Made by a program: the position numbers and the translations under genes. 64,000 nucleotides of DNA from Donghicola eburneus (lineage in GTDB: Bacteria; Pseudomonadota; Alphaproteobacteria; Rhodobacterales; Rhodobacteraceae). The DNA lies in contig NZ_FOXY01000003.1 in NCBI RefSeq assembly GCF_900115865.1, positions 310,001 through 374,000 on the forward strand, given 5' to 3'. The notes below the pieces were generated by a model. It ran no database searches and had not been told where the DNA came from. It worked only from the letters and a program-made list of their open reading frames with translations. This document shows positions 56,350-64,000 of the stretch, one piece after another. The stretch's first letter is position 1; each line of letters starts with the position of its first letter.

Positions 56350-56913
56350 TTAAACAGCGACGGGACGAACTTCGGTCACTTCGGGAATGTAATGGCGTAG
56401 CAGGTTCTCGATCCCCATTTTCAGGGTCAGAGTGCTGCTGGGGCAGCCGGCACAGGCGCCCTGCATGTGCAGATAGACGACGCCGCGGTCAAACCCGTGG
56501 AAAGTGATGTCCCCACCGTCCTGAGCCACAGCGGGACGCACGCGGGTGTCCAACAGCTCTTTGATCTGGGTGACGATTTCGCCGTCCTCACCGGTGTGCT
56601 CCGCGTGACCGGACGACGCAGTCTCGCCTTCGTCCATCACAGGGGCGCCAGACTGGAAGTGCTCCATGATCGCACCCAGCAGGTTGGGCTTGATGTGGTC
56701 CCATTCGACATCGTCAGACTTGGTTACAGTGACAAAGTCATTGCCCAAAAATACGCCCGAAACGCCAGAGACAGCGAACAAACGGGTGGCCAGAGGCGAT
56801 TTGGCAGCAGTGTCCGCGCTCGGAAAATCTGCAGTGCCAACTTCCAAAACCGCCTGCCCGGGCAGGAATTTCAACGTCGCCGGGTTCGGTGTCGATTCAG
56901 TCTGGATGAACAT
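56350..56913 (-). CDS. NifU-type iron-sulfur scaffold (Nfu1-like)
   Basis: 187 residues: an N-terminal Nfu domain (FIQTESTPNPATLKFLPG) and a C-terminal NifU-like domain with the cluster-binding CxxC (GACAGCPSSTLTLKMGIE). It transfers [4Fe-4S] clusters to client enzymes. The ATG at 56913 gives the conserved MFIQTESTPNP start; upstream in-frame codons lack similarity. Confidence 0.9.
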   Translation of the reverse strand: MFIQTESTPNPATLKFLPGQAVLEVGTADFPSADTAAKSPLATRLFAVSGVSGVFLGNDFVTVTKSDDVEWDHIKPNLLGAIMEHFQSGAPVMDEGETASSGHAEHTGEDGEIVTQIKELLDTRVRPAVAQDGGDITFHGFDRGVVYLHMQGACAGCPSSTLTLKMGIENLLRHYIPEVTEVRPVAV

Positions 56914-56998
56914 CAGGGGGCCTCCGGTTAACTCAGCAATGGATATGCGGGCGCGCCGCCCGACTGTCAAGGTTTAGAAACATTCTAAATGGCGCAGA

Positions 56999-57454
56999 TC
57001 AGGTGATCGCTTCAAGCCGCTCTTTGCTCATGTCACCGGGCACGATGGTGAACGGAATGGGCAGTTCCCCTGCAGATCGGGTCAGTTGCGTGACCAGTGG
57101 GCCCGGTCCGCCTTTGCCAGATCCTGCACCCAACACCAGCACACCAATCTCTTCATCCTCGCGAACATGTGCCAAAATCTCGGGCACTGCCTCGCCTTCG
57201 CGGATCACAAGCTCTGGGTCGACATTCTGTTTGTCGCGCATCCACTTGGCGAATACCTCATAGTGCGCCTGAATGCGTTCGCGGGTTTCCTCACGCATGA
57301 TGTCTCCGACACCAATCCAGTGATTGAATTCGTCTGGTGGAATAATCGACAGAATTGTCACGCCGCCGCCCGTGTGAGCCGCGCGCATCGCCGCAAAGCG
57401 CATCGCGTTCAAGCATTCGCGAGTATCATCCAGAACAACAAGGAATTTGCGCAT
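56999..57454 (-). CDS. Universal stress protein family
   Basis: About 151 residues with the UspA fold: FLVVLDDTRECLNAMRFAAMRAAH at the N-terminus and GVLVLGAGSGKGGPGPLVTQL (ATP-loop GxGxxGxxG-like) toward the C-terminus, then IPFTIVPG. ATG codons at 57457 and 57454 are both present; GGGAGG spacing favours the second. It is separated from trpS by a 250-bp region with a repeat and terminator. Confidence 0.85.
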   Translation of the reverse strand: MRKFLVVLDDTRECLNAMRFAAMRAAHTGGGVTILSIIPPDEFNHWIGVGDIMREETRERIQAHYEVFAKWMRDKQNVDPELVIREGEAVPEILAHVREDEEIGVLVLGAGSGKGGPGPLVTQLTRSAGELPIPFTIVPGDMSKERLEAIT

Positions 57455-57516
57455 CATAGTCCTCCCGACTAAGGGGGAACTTTGCACTGCCCTGTGTTCG
57501 CTGGCAAGCGCGCAGC

Positions 57517-57539
57517 CTCTTTCTTGGTGTAAATACCCC
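57517..57539 (-). repeat. Dispersed intergenic element, copy 4
   Basis: On the minus strand GGGTATTTACACCAAGAAAG, a degenerate copy. It lies downstream of trpS and upstream of the universal-stress gene, both on the minus strand. Confidence 0.45.
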
Positions 57540-57585
57540 GTTGCACCGGGTGCCATCCAGAATGCCAACTGCCTGGGGTCCAACG

Positions 57586-57613
57586 GAAAAAGCCCCCGCA
57601 AATCGCGAGGGCT
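57586..57613 (-). terminator. Rho-independent terminator of trpS
   Basis: AGCCCCCGC (57591-57599) pairs with GCGAGGGCT (57605-57613) with one G-U pair; read leftward it is followed by TTTTT. It lies about 100 bp after the trpS stop. A 12-bp palindrome AACGAATTCGTT is at 57687-57698, of unknown meaning. Confidence 0.8.
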
Positions 57614-57711
57614 CTGTTTTAAGAGAAACGCCCGATCGGCAAGGGGCAGGTAATTAAATTCGTCTCTATCCTCAAAGGCAGATCGTAACGAATTCGTTCA
57701 CCTTTGCCCGA

Positions 57712-58740
57712 TCACATGCCGGGACGTAGTAGACCGACGATGTCATAGGTTTTTTGCAGGATGGGTTCCGCGATCTCTTTGGCGCGGTCCGAACCCTTGA
57801 GCAGCAGGCGGTCGATCTCTGCGGGATCGTCCATCAGGCGCTTCATCTCGGTCGAGATCGGAGCCAGCTTCTCCACTGCCAGATCAGCCAGCGCAGGCTT
57901 GAACTTGCCCCAGCCTTCTCCGCCGAACTCGGCAATAACGGCCTCGTTGGTCATGTCTGCCAGCGCTGCATAGATGTTCACCAGATTGCGCGCCTCGGGA
58001 CGTTCGCTCAGGCCGTCCAGCGACTCGGGCAGGGGCTCGGGGTCGGTTTTGGCCTTCTTGAACTTCTTGGCGATGGTGTCCGCGTCATCGGTCATGTTGA
58101 TGCGCTCCATATCCGACTCGCCGGACTTGGACATCTTCTTGGACCCGTCACGCAGGTTCATGACGCGGGTAGCGGGACCTTCGATGATAGGCTCGCACAT
58201 TGGGAAGAAGTCCTCGGCCTTGAAGTCTTTATTGAACTTCGAGGCGATGTCGCGGGTCAGTTCGACGTGCTGCTTCTGATCCTCGCCCACCGGGACGTGG
58301 GTCGCGTGGTACAGCAGAATGTCCGCTGCCATCAGCGAAGGATAGGCGTACAGGCCCAAGGACACTTTCTCGGCATTCTTGCCAGCTTTGTCCTTGAACT
58401 GAGTCATGCGGTTCATCCAGCCCACACGCGCGACACAGTTAAAGATCCAGCCAAGCTCCGCATGCTGCGGGACCGACGCCTGATTGAAAAGGATCGATTT
58501 CGATGGGTCGATGCCAGAGGCAATGAAACCGGCGGCGACTTCGCGCGTTGCGTGCTTGAGTTCTGCGGGATCTTGCCAGACGGTGATCGCATGCAGGTCC
58601 ACGACACAATAGATGGTCTCGTAGTCCTGTCCCTGCATGTCCACAAAGCGTTTGATCGCACCGAGGTAGTTCCCCAGTGTCAAACCGCCCGAAGGTTTGA
58701 TCCCCGAAAACACACGGGGGGTATGGGTGGCTGCAGTCAT
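57712..58740 (-). CDS. trpS: Tryptophan--tRNA ligase
   Basis: A 342-residue class I aminoacyl-tRNA synthetase. The nucleotide-binding [14 protein letters not shown] takes the place of HIGH, and KKMSKSGES is the KMSKS loop. [27 protein letters not shown] and [15 protein letters not shown] are TrpRS motifs. The ATG at 58740 gives the normal N-terminus. It is divergent from the rhomboid gene. Confidence 0.95.
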   Translation of the reverse strand: MTAATHTPRVFSGIKPSGGLTLGNYLGAIKRFVDMQGQDYETIYCVVDLHAITVWQDPAELKHATREVAAGFIASGIDPSKSILFNQASVPQHAELGWIFNCVARVGWMNRMTQFKDKAGKNAEKVSLGLYAYPSLMAADILLYHATHVPVGEDQKQHVELTRDIASKFNKDFKAEDFFPMCEPIIEGPATRVMNLRDGSKKMSKSGESDMERINMTDDADTIAKKFKKAKTDPEPLPESLDGLSERPEARNLVNIYAALADMTNEAVIAEFGGEGWGKFKPALADLAVEKLAPISTEMKRLMDDPAEIDRLLLKGSDRAKEIAEPILQKTYDIVGLLRPGM

Positions 58741-58813
58741 CGGAATTCTCCGTCTGGATTTTAAGGCCTGCATCGCTTACCCCCTGCTCAAAGGCAACGT
58801 CAAGGATCGCACC

Positions 58814-59506
58814 ATGAACACCCCCCCGCATAATGGTCCTATCAACCCGATGCCGCCCTACATTGTGGCGCTGTTTCTGGTCCTCGTCGGCATCGAGGCC
58901 GTGCTGTCGCTGGCTGATCGCGGGATCATCGGCGGGGCCATGGGGGTCGGCTGGCGTATGTCCGCGCTCGAGGAATACGGCTTCTCGCCCCGCGTCTTCT
59001 GGTGGATGTTCGAGAACGGGATATTCCCGCCAGAACATCTGAAACGCTTTGTCTCCTACGCCTTTGTCCATGGCACCTTTACCCACGCGTTGTTCGCCGG
59101 TGTCTTTGTGCTGGCGCTGGGCAAGATGGTCGGCGAAGCTTTCGGGGCGATCGCAACGCTCGCAGTTTTCTTGGTGGCGACGGTCTGCGGCGCCGTGATT
59201 TACGCCGTTTTCGTCGGCGGTGACCGGTTGCTGTTTGGCGCATATCCAGGCGCTTATGGCTTGATCGGGGCCTTCACGTATGTGCTGTGGCTCCGGCTCG
59301 GTCAGATGGGCGAAGCGCAGGTGCGGGCGTTTTCCCTGATCGGGATGCTGTTGGGGATTCAGCTGGTGTTTGCTGTGCTGTTCAGTGGCCCCAAGGACTG
59401 GGTTGCGGATATTGGGGGCTTTGTGGCTGGTTTCCTGCTGTCCTTCGCGGTCAGCCCCGGGGGTTGGACCAAGATCCTGAATAAGCTGCGCCAGCGCTCT
59501 GATTGA
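58814..59506 (+). CDS. Rhomboid-family membrane protein lacking catalytic Ser and His (pseudoprotease)
   Basis: A 230-residue protein with about six transmembrane helices and rhomboid-like motifs: YAFVHGTFTHALFAGVFVLALGKMVGE and GAYPGAYGLIGAFTYVLWL. Aligned to GlpG GLSGVVYALMG, the catalytic Ser is Tyr144 and the adjacent Gly is Pro145. The catalytic His of the AHLGG motif is Asp199 (VADIGGFVAG). The fold is therefore kept but protease activity should be absent. Its 3' end overlaps the convergent HdeD-like gene by 56 bp. Confidence 0.82.
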   Translation: MNTPPHNGPINPMPPYIVALFLVLVGIEAVLSLADRGIIGGAMGVGWRMSALEEYGFSPRVFWWMFENGIFPPEHLKRFVSYAFVHGTFTHALFAGVFVLALGKMVGEAFGAIATLAVFLVATVCGAVIYAVFVGGDRLLFGAYPGAYGLIGAFTYVLWLRLGQMGEAQVRAFSLIGMLLGIQLVFAVLFSGPKDWVADIGGFVAGFLLSFAVSPGGWTKILNKLRQRSD

Positions 59507-60011
59507 TCTGGGCCGAACTGGCGATTGTTAGCACAACGATCCCGTTTGAGATTAGCTCTGTTCCAATCATAAGCCCGAGCATCAAGCTTGCGTTAGGCGG
59601 CAAGATCAGGGCAAGCAATCCCCCCAGCATCGCAGAGACGAGCCCCGCTATAAACAAGGCGCGGCCCGCCTGAGGGTCGGGTAATGCACGCCCGATCGCC
59701 AGCTTCAGTGTGCCTGATAGCAGAAACAGCAGTGCCACCAGTAACGTGACGGTCTGCGCTCCCGCTGCGGGCGCTGCAATCAGCACCACACCCAAGAGCA
59801 GCGCGACTAGTCCCAGCCCAAGCGTTCCACGGACCACGGGGGCATGCATGGATTGCGCCGCGGCGATGATCTGGATCGTGCCGATAAAGATAAAGAGCCA
59901 GCCCGCAATCACTTCGACCGCTATCGAGACCAGCAGAGGCGCGGCCAATGCCACGATCCCCGACGAACAGAATAGTAGCCCTACGATCCGCAGGGCGCTT
60001 TTGTTAGGCAT
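59451..60011 (-). CDS. HdeD-like DUF308 membrane protein
   Basis: 186 residues with six predicted transmembrane helices, in the HdeD/DUF308 family: RIVGLLFCSSGIVALAAPLLVSIAVEVIAGWLFIFIGTIQIIAA and LFIAGLVSAMLGGLLALILPPNASLMLGLMIGTELISNGI. HdeD is linked to acid resistance in E. coli; the role here is unknown. The final 56 bp overlap the 3' end of the rhomboid gene on the opposite strand. Confidence 0.82.
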   Translation of the reverse strand: MPNKSALRIVGLLFCSSGIVALAAPLLVSIAVEVIAGWLFIFIGTIQIIAAAQSMHAPVVRGTLGLGLVALLLGVVLIAAPAAGAQTVTLLVALLFLLSGTLKLAIGRALPDPQAGRALFIAGLVSAMLGGLLALILPPNASLMLGLMIGTELISNGIVVLTIASSAQINQSAGAAYSGSWSNPRG

Positions 60012-60085
60012 GCCTCATCTCCCACCACTCGGCTGCATGGTGGGAGCTTAGACGCGGAACTCTTAAGCCGAGGTGTAGAGTTCCA

Positions 60086-61633
60086 TTACCTTTTTAAGTT
60101 ACGCTTGAATTCCGACAATCGGAACGCACCGATCTGCTGTCCGATCCCGAAATAGCTGACCATACCTGTCCCTACGAGGGCCAGAAGCACTGGCAGTTTC
60201 CATGCCGGATTGGCAAGCAGCGGCAGCAAGATTGCGTTCAGTCCATACAGAATGGCACCCATCGCGAGCGAGGCGAGAACGATACGGACAATCCGGTTCT
60301 GAAAGCGTGCGTCCATCTGGGCCGCTTCGCCCATTTTGCGAGACATGAACCAGAGCAGCAGGACAGTTCCCCACCCAGCTAGGGTCGTCCCCCATGCGGC
60401 TGCGATGAAGCCGATGATCGGAGACAGCCCAACCGCCATTCCAAAGTTTATCGCGAGAGAGGCAAGCGCGATGTAGAAGGGCCGCTTGGTGTCTTCGCGG
60501 GCAAAGAACAGGGGTTGCAGGACTTTTTGCAGGACGAATGCAGGCAGACCTAGGCCATAGACGGCCACGGCGAGCGCGGTTGCACTGGTATCGCTGACCT
60601 CGAAAGCGCCGCGTTGAAACAGGACTGTCACCAGCGCGTCAGGGATTGCAACCAGCGCAACGGCGGCTGGAACGGTCAGTGCCAAAGAGACCTCGGCAGC
60701 GCGGTTCAGGGCATCACGCCCACCGCTCGTGTCTCCCGCACGCAGGCGGCGGGACAAATCAGGTAGCAACACAACGCCGATCGCCACCCCGACCACGCCG
60801 AGCGGCAGTTGGTACAGGCGATCGGCATAGTTCAGCCACGCAACTGCCCCTTCGAAGTAGCTCGCGACTTGTCGGCCGATCAGTAGGTTCACTTGCACGA
60901 CGCCGCCAGCCAAGGCTGCGGGACCTGCGATGATCGCCAGCCGCTTAACCTCTGGGGTGATGCGGGGCAGGCGCGGATAAAGCCGAAAACCCTCGGCTGC
61001 CGCCGCGCGCCAAACGATGCCCATCTGGATCAGGCCCGCGATTGGGACGGACCAGGACAGGGTAAGACCGGGATCCCAACCTAGAAGGTAGCCAAGACCC
61101 AAGGCTCCGAGGAAGATGATATTCAGGGCCACGGGGGCTGCTGCGGCAGCAAAGAATTTGCCAGTCGCATTCAAGAGACCCGAAAGCAGCGCCGCCAGCG
61201 AGATCAGCAGAATGTAGGGAAAGGCGATCCGCCCATACAGCACCGCCAGATCGAACCGCTCGTCCCCCGCAAAGCCGCTGGCCATGGCCAGAACAAGGGC
61301 GGGCATAAATACCTGCGCAATGACCGTAAATACAATCAGGGTCGAGCCGAGCGCGGCAAACGCATCCTGTGCAAAGACACGCGCTTTTTCTTGGCTTTCA
61401 TCGCCCTCTAGTTTTTTGGAGAACATGGGCACGAAGGCCATGTTGAACGCCCCTTCGGCAAAGAAGCGGCGGAACATGTTGGGCAGCGAAAACGCGACCA
61501 GAAACGCCTCTGCCACGGGACCCGCGCCGAGCATCGACGCAATAGCCATATCGCGCAAAAAGCCAAGGATGCGGCTGGCAAAGGTCCAGCCGCCCACCGT
61601 CAGGAACCCTGACATCAACCGAATTGGTTTCAC
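60086..61633 (-). CDS. murJ: Lipid II flippase MurJ
   Basis: A 515-residue MOP-superfamily membrane protein with about 14 helices, translocating lipid II across the inner membrane. The N-terminus SGFLTVGGWTFASRILGFLRDMAIASMLGAGPVAEAFLVAFSLPNMFRRFFAEGAFNMAFVP is highly characteristic. The start codon overlaps the end of glnD by 4 bp, so the genes are coupled. Confidence 0.96.
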   Translation of the reverse strand: MKPIRLMSGFLTVGGWTFASRILGFLRDMAIASMLGAGPVAEAFLVAFSLPNMFRRFFAEGAFNMAFVPMFSKKLEGDESQEKARVFAQDAFAALGSTLIVFTVIAQVFMPALVLAMASGFAGDERFDLAVLYGRIAFPYILLISLAALLSGLLNATGKFFAAAAAPVALNIIFLGALGLGYLLGWDPGLTLSWSVPIAGLIQMGIVWRAAAAEGFRLYPRLPRITPEVKRLAIIAGPAALAGGVVQVNLLIGRQVASYFEGAVAWLNYADRLYQLPLGVVGVAIGVVLLPDLSRRLRAGDTSGGRDALNRAAEVSLALTVPAAVALVAIPDALVTVLFQRGAFEVSDTSATALAVAVYGLGLPAFVLQKVLQPLFFAREDTKRPFYIALASLAINFGMAVGLSPIIGFIAAAWGTTLAGWGTVLLLWFMSRKMGEAAQMDARFQNRIVRIVLASLAMGAILYGLNAILLPLLANPAWKLPVLLALVGTGMVSYFGIGQQIGAFRLSEFKRNLKR

Positions 61634-64000
61634 GCAATCGCCCTTTCAACGCCCTTGTCGATGGCTTCGCGCAGCTTCTTTTCCAGACCCTCGCGTTTGC
61701 TGGCCGAGTGGAATTTCAGGCCGAACATGTCCTTGACGTAGAACGAGTCGACGACCTGTTCGCCATAGGTGGCGATAACCGCGCTGCTGATATAAACGTT
61801 CGCGTTCGAGAGCGTCCGAGACAGATCATAGAGCAAGCCGGGGCGGTCGCGGGTATCGACTTCGATGATGGTGTAGATCTCGGACCCTTCGTTGTCGAAG
61901 GTGATATGGGTCGGCACACGGAACGCTTTTTCGCGCTTTTTGAACTTGTCTTTGTCTTTCAGCGCTTGGCCAGCCAGAACTTCGCCCTTTAGCGTTTTGC
62001 CGATCATCGAGCGAAGGCGGGGCAGGCGCGATTCCTCGTAGGGGTGACCTTCGGCATCCTGTACCCAGAAAACGGCGGTCGCGTAGCCGTCCTTGGACGT
62101 ATATGTACGCGCATCCACAACGTTCGCACCCACCAGCGCCAACGCGCCTGCAAGGCGGGCAAAGATGCCCGGGTGGTCCGCCATAGCAAAGCACGCGCGG
62201 GTCGCGTCGCGGTCTGCATCCAGCTTCAGATCGATACGGATTTCGTCGTTTGGAATATCTTTGAGCAGTTCGGCAAAGATCGCGTGGGCCTGAAGCGGCA
62301 GCCCGGTCCAGTAGGGCGGATAATGACGCTTGGTCTCTCGCTTGAAGGCGGCCTCGCTCCAGTCCGGCAGGGCGGCGCGAAGGGCTTTGCGGGCCTCGTT
62401 GCCACGGGTTTCGCGGTTGATCTCTTCTAGACCGTGTTCCAGTGCGCGGGCAGTTTCCGCGTGGAGCTGGCGCAGCAGCATGGCTTTCCAGTTGTTCCAA
62501 GTGTCGGGGCCCACGCCGCGAATATCGCAGACAGTCAAAATGGTCAGCAGGTCCAAACGTTTGCGGTTCTTCACGACCTTGGCGAAATCGCGGACCGTGC
62601 GCGGATCAGAAATGTCCCGCTTTTGCGCCACGTCGGACATGAGCAGGTGGTAACGGACCAGCCACTCAACCGTCTCGCATTCCTCTTTCTTCAGGCCAAG
62701 GCGGGGGGCCACACGGCGGGCGATCTGCGCGCCAAGGATCGAGTGATCTTCTGGACGGCCTTTGCCGATGTCGTGCAGCAGCATCGCAACGTAGAGCACT
62801 TTGCGATTCACATCCCCTTCGAAAATCGAAGAGGCGAGGGGCAGGGGTTCTGTCAGCTCTTGGCGTTCGATCTGGGCCATCTGGCTGATGCACTGGATGG
62901 TGTGCTCGTCCACAGTGTAGCTGTGGTACATGTTGAACTGCATCATCGCGACGATGGGCGCGAACTCAGGCATGAATGCCCCAAGGACGCCAAGTTCGTT
63001 CATCCGGCGCAGCGCACGCTCTGGATTGCCGCGTTTCAGCAGCAGCCCGAGGAAGATTTTGTTCGCCTCTTTGCTATTGCGCAAATTATCGTCGATCCGG
63101 TCCAGATTGCCCACGACCAAGCGCATGGCGTCGGGGTGGATGAGCAAACCGGTGCGCAAGGCTTCGTCAAAGAGACGTAGAAAGTTCAGGGGATCGGACA
63201 AGAACGCGTCTTCGTCCAGAATGGCGAGACGATTGTTGATTTCTTTGTAGCCGTCGCGCAGTTTTTTGCGGCGGCGGAACAGGGTCGCGAGCGAGGGGCC
63301 AGGCTTGTTGTGGCTCGCCTCGAGCGAGGTCAAGAAAATGCGGGTCAAATCGCCGACCGAGGTCGCGTGCCGGAAGTAATCCTGCATGAAGTGTTCGACC
63401 CCGCGGCGTCCGCCGGTGTCAACATAGCCCATGCGGCTGGCAACCTCGACTTGCAGGTCAAAGGTCAGCTGTTCGGTGGGACGGTTCGTGACCAAATGCA
63501 GATGGCAACGCGTGGCCCAGAGGAAATCCTCGGCCCGCACCAGCATTTCGTACTCTTCGCGAGTAAAAACGCCAAGGGGGACCAGATCCGCAGCATCATC
63601 GACGCCGTGCACGTATTTTGCGATCCAGAACATCGACTGCAGGTCGCGCAGGCCGCCTTTGCCTTCTTTTACGTTGGGTTCAACAACGTAGCGTTGGCCG
63701 CCTTGCTTTTCATGGCGCAGGTCCCGCTCTTCGAGCTTGGCAGCAATAAATTCGCGGCCCGTGGATTTGAACAGGTCATCGCGCAGGCGGTCGTGCAGCT
63801 TGTTGGACAGTGGCTCGTCACCCGCTAGATAGCGCTGCTCTAGCAGCGAGGTGCGGATGGTGAAATCCTCTTTGCCCAGACGCAGACAATCCGCAATCGT
63901 TCGGCTGGCGTGCCCGACTTTCATGCGCAGGTCCCAGAGCAGGTAGAGCATGGTTTCGATCACGCTCTCGGCCCAAGGGGTGATTTTATACGGGGTCAGG
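61630..64000 (-). CDS. glnD: Bifunctional uridylyltransferase/uridylyl-removing enzyme GlnD, N-terminus outside window
   Basis: About 789 residues are visible; the N-terminus lies beyond 64000. It senses glutamine and modifies the PII proteins GlnB/GlnK. The visible part begins within the nucleotidyltransferase domain (TPWAESVIETMLYLLWDLRMKVGHASRT). It includes the linker NVKEGKGGLRDLQSMFWIAKY and the HD domain VAMLLHDIGKGRPEDHSILGA. Two C-terminal ACT domains follow (DHPGIFARLAGALALVGANVVDARTYTSKDG and TRDRPGLLYDLSRTLSNANVYISSAVIATYGEQVVDSFYV). It overlaps murJ at the stop. Confidence 0.95.
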   Translation of the reverse strand, partial: LTPYKITPWAESVIETMLYLLWDLRMKVGHASRTIADCLRLGKEDFTIRTSLLEQRYLAGDEPLSNKLHDRLRDDLFKSTGREFIAAKLEERDLRHEKQGGQRYVVEPNVKEGKGGLRDLQSMFWIAKYVHGVDDAADLVPLGVFTREEYEMLVRAEDFLWATRCHLHLVTNRPTEQLTFDLQVEVASRMGYVDTGGRRGVEHFMQDYFRHATSVGDLTRIFLTSLEASHNKPGPSLATLFRRRKKLRDGYKEINNRLAILDEDAFLSDPLNFLRLFDEALRTGLLIHPDAMRLVVGNLDRIDDNLRNSKEANKIFLGLLLKRGNPERALRRMNELGVLGAFMPEFAPIVAMMQFNMYHSYTVDEHTIQCISQMAQIERQELTEPLPLASSIFEGDVNRKVLYVAMLLHDIGKGRPEDHSILGAQIARRVAPRLGLKKEECETVEWLVRYHLLMSDVAQKRDISDPRTVRDFAKVVKNRKRLDLLTILTVCDIRGVGPDTWNNWKAMLLRQLHAETARALEHGLEEINRETRGNEARKALRAALPDWSEAAFKRETKRHYPPYWTGLPLQAHAIFAELLKDIPNDEIRIDLKLDADRDATRACFAMADHPGIFARLAGALALVGANVVDARTYTSKDGYATAVFWVQDAEGHPYEESRLPRLRSMIGKTLKGEVLAGQALKDKDKFKKREKAFRVPTHITFDNEGSEIYTIIEVDTRDRPGLLYDLSRTLSNANVYISSAVIATYGEQVVDSFYVKDMFGLKFHSASKREGLEKKLREAIDKGVERAIA

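Overview
The window is a high-GC alphaproteobacterial chromosome segment, most likely from a Rhodobacteraceae (Roseobacter-group) bacterium. The pointers are ethylmalonyl-CoA pathway genes (ccr, ecm, mch and a malyl-CoA thioesterase), phaAB, a suc operon with a MAPEG gene ahead of lpdA, sdhCDAB beside mch, and several small alphaproteobacterial families (DUF465, DUF1737, DUF2007, DUF2834, DUF4175, TIGR02186). I see no rRNA, tRNA, insertion sequence, prophage or CRISPR array, so this looks like core chromosome.

Layout. 1-5.4 kb: end of ETF-ubiquinone oxidoreductase, a TPR protein, ispE, a long-chain polyprenyl diphosphate synthase, a tRNA methyltransferase and small conserved genes. 5.4-5.9 kb: the only gap over 300 bp, rich in potential RNA structure. 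5.9-7.9 kb: phaA-phaB. 8-12 kb: EAL protein, tag, a TlpA-like thioredoxin, argH and two small envelope genes. 12.1-20.2 kb: WYL regulator, lysA, DUF4175 protein, zinc-ribbon protein, ftsEX, plsC. 20.3-30.5 kb: a MarR-GNAT fusion with a palindromic operator, then (transcribed leftward) sucC, a lipoprotein gene, sucD, sucA, sucB, MAPEG and lpdA. 30.6-40.2 kb: glycosyltransferase, mdh, TauE-type exporter, malyl-CoA thioesterase, NnrU, DUF1737, mesaconyl-CoA hydratase and sdhCDA-lipoprotein-sdhB. 40.4-46.2 kb: two tiny genes, a DUF1989 protein, deoD and divergent ecm/ccr. 46.4-50.4 kb: a LuxR solo, a RecD/Dda-like helicase, TIGR02186 plus TauE. 50.5-55.2 kb: a BMP-type nucleoside ABC importer. 55.3-64 kb: rimI, tsaB, a NifU-type scaffold, a universal stress protein, trpS, a catalytically dead rhomboid, an HdeD-like protein, murJ and glnD (cut by the window edge).

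Functional theme. Most enzymes for acetyl-CoA use are here: phaA and phaB feed ccr and ecm, mch acts later, the thioesterase releases malate, and mdh, suc and sdh close the TCA cycle. The regulatory DNA matches this. A pair of TGTGATCACA-type palindromes spaced exactly 21 bp lies upstream of both sucC and sdhC, which suggests one regulator for both operons. Two CTGC-N3/4-GCAG boxes of the PhaR type lie at the ccr promoter, which suggests a link between storage-polymer status and the ethylmalonyl-CoA pathway.

Other points of interest are unrelated small predicted lipoproteins placed inside both the suc and sdh operons, three structured-RNA candidates, a pseudo-rhomboid lacking Ser and His, and a dispersed 22-bp element present five times between genes. 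Functions are inferred from reading motifs in the translations; no database search was run.
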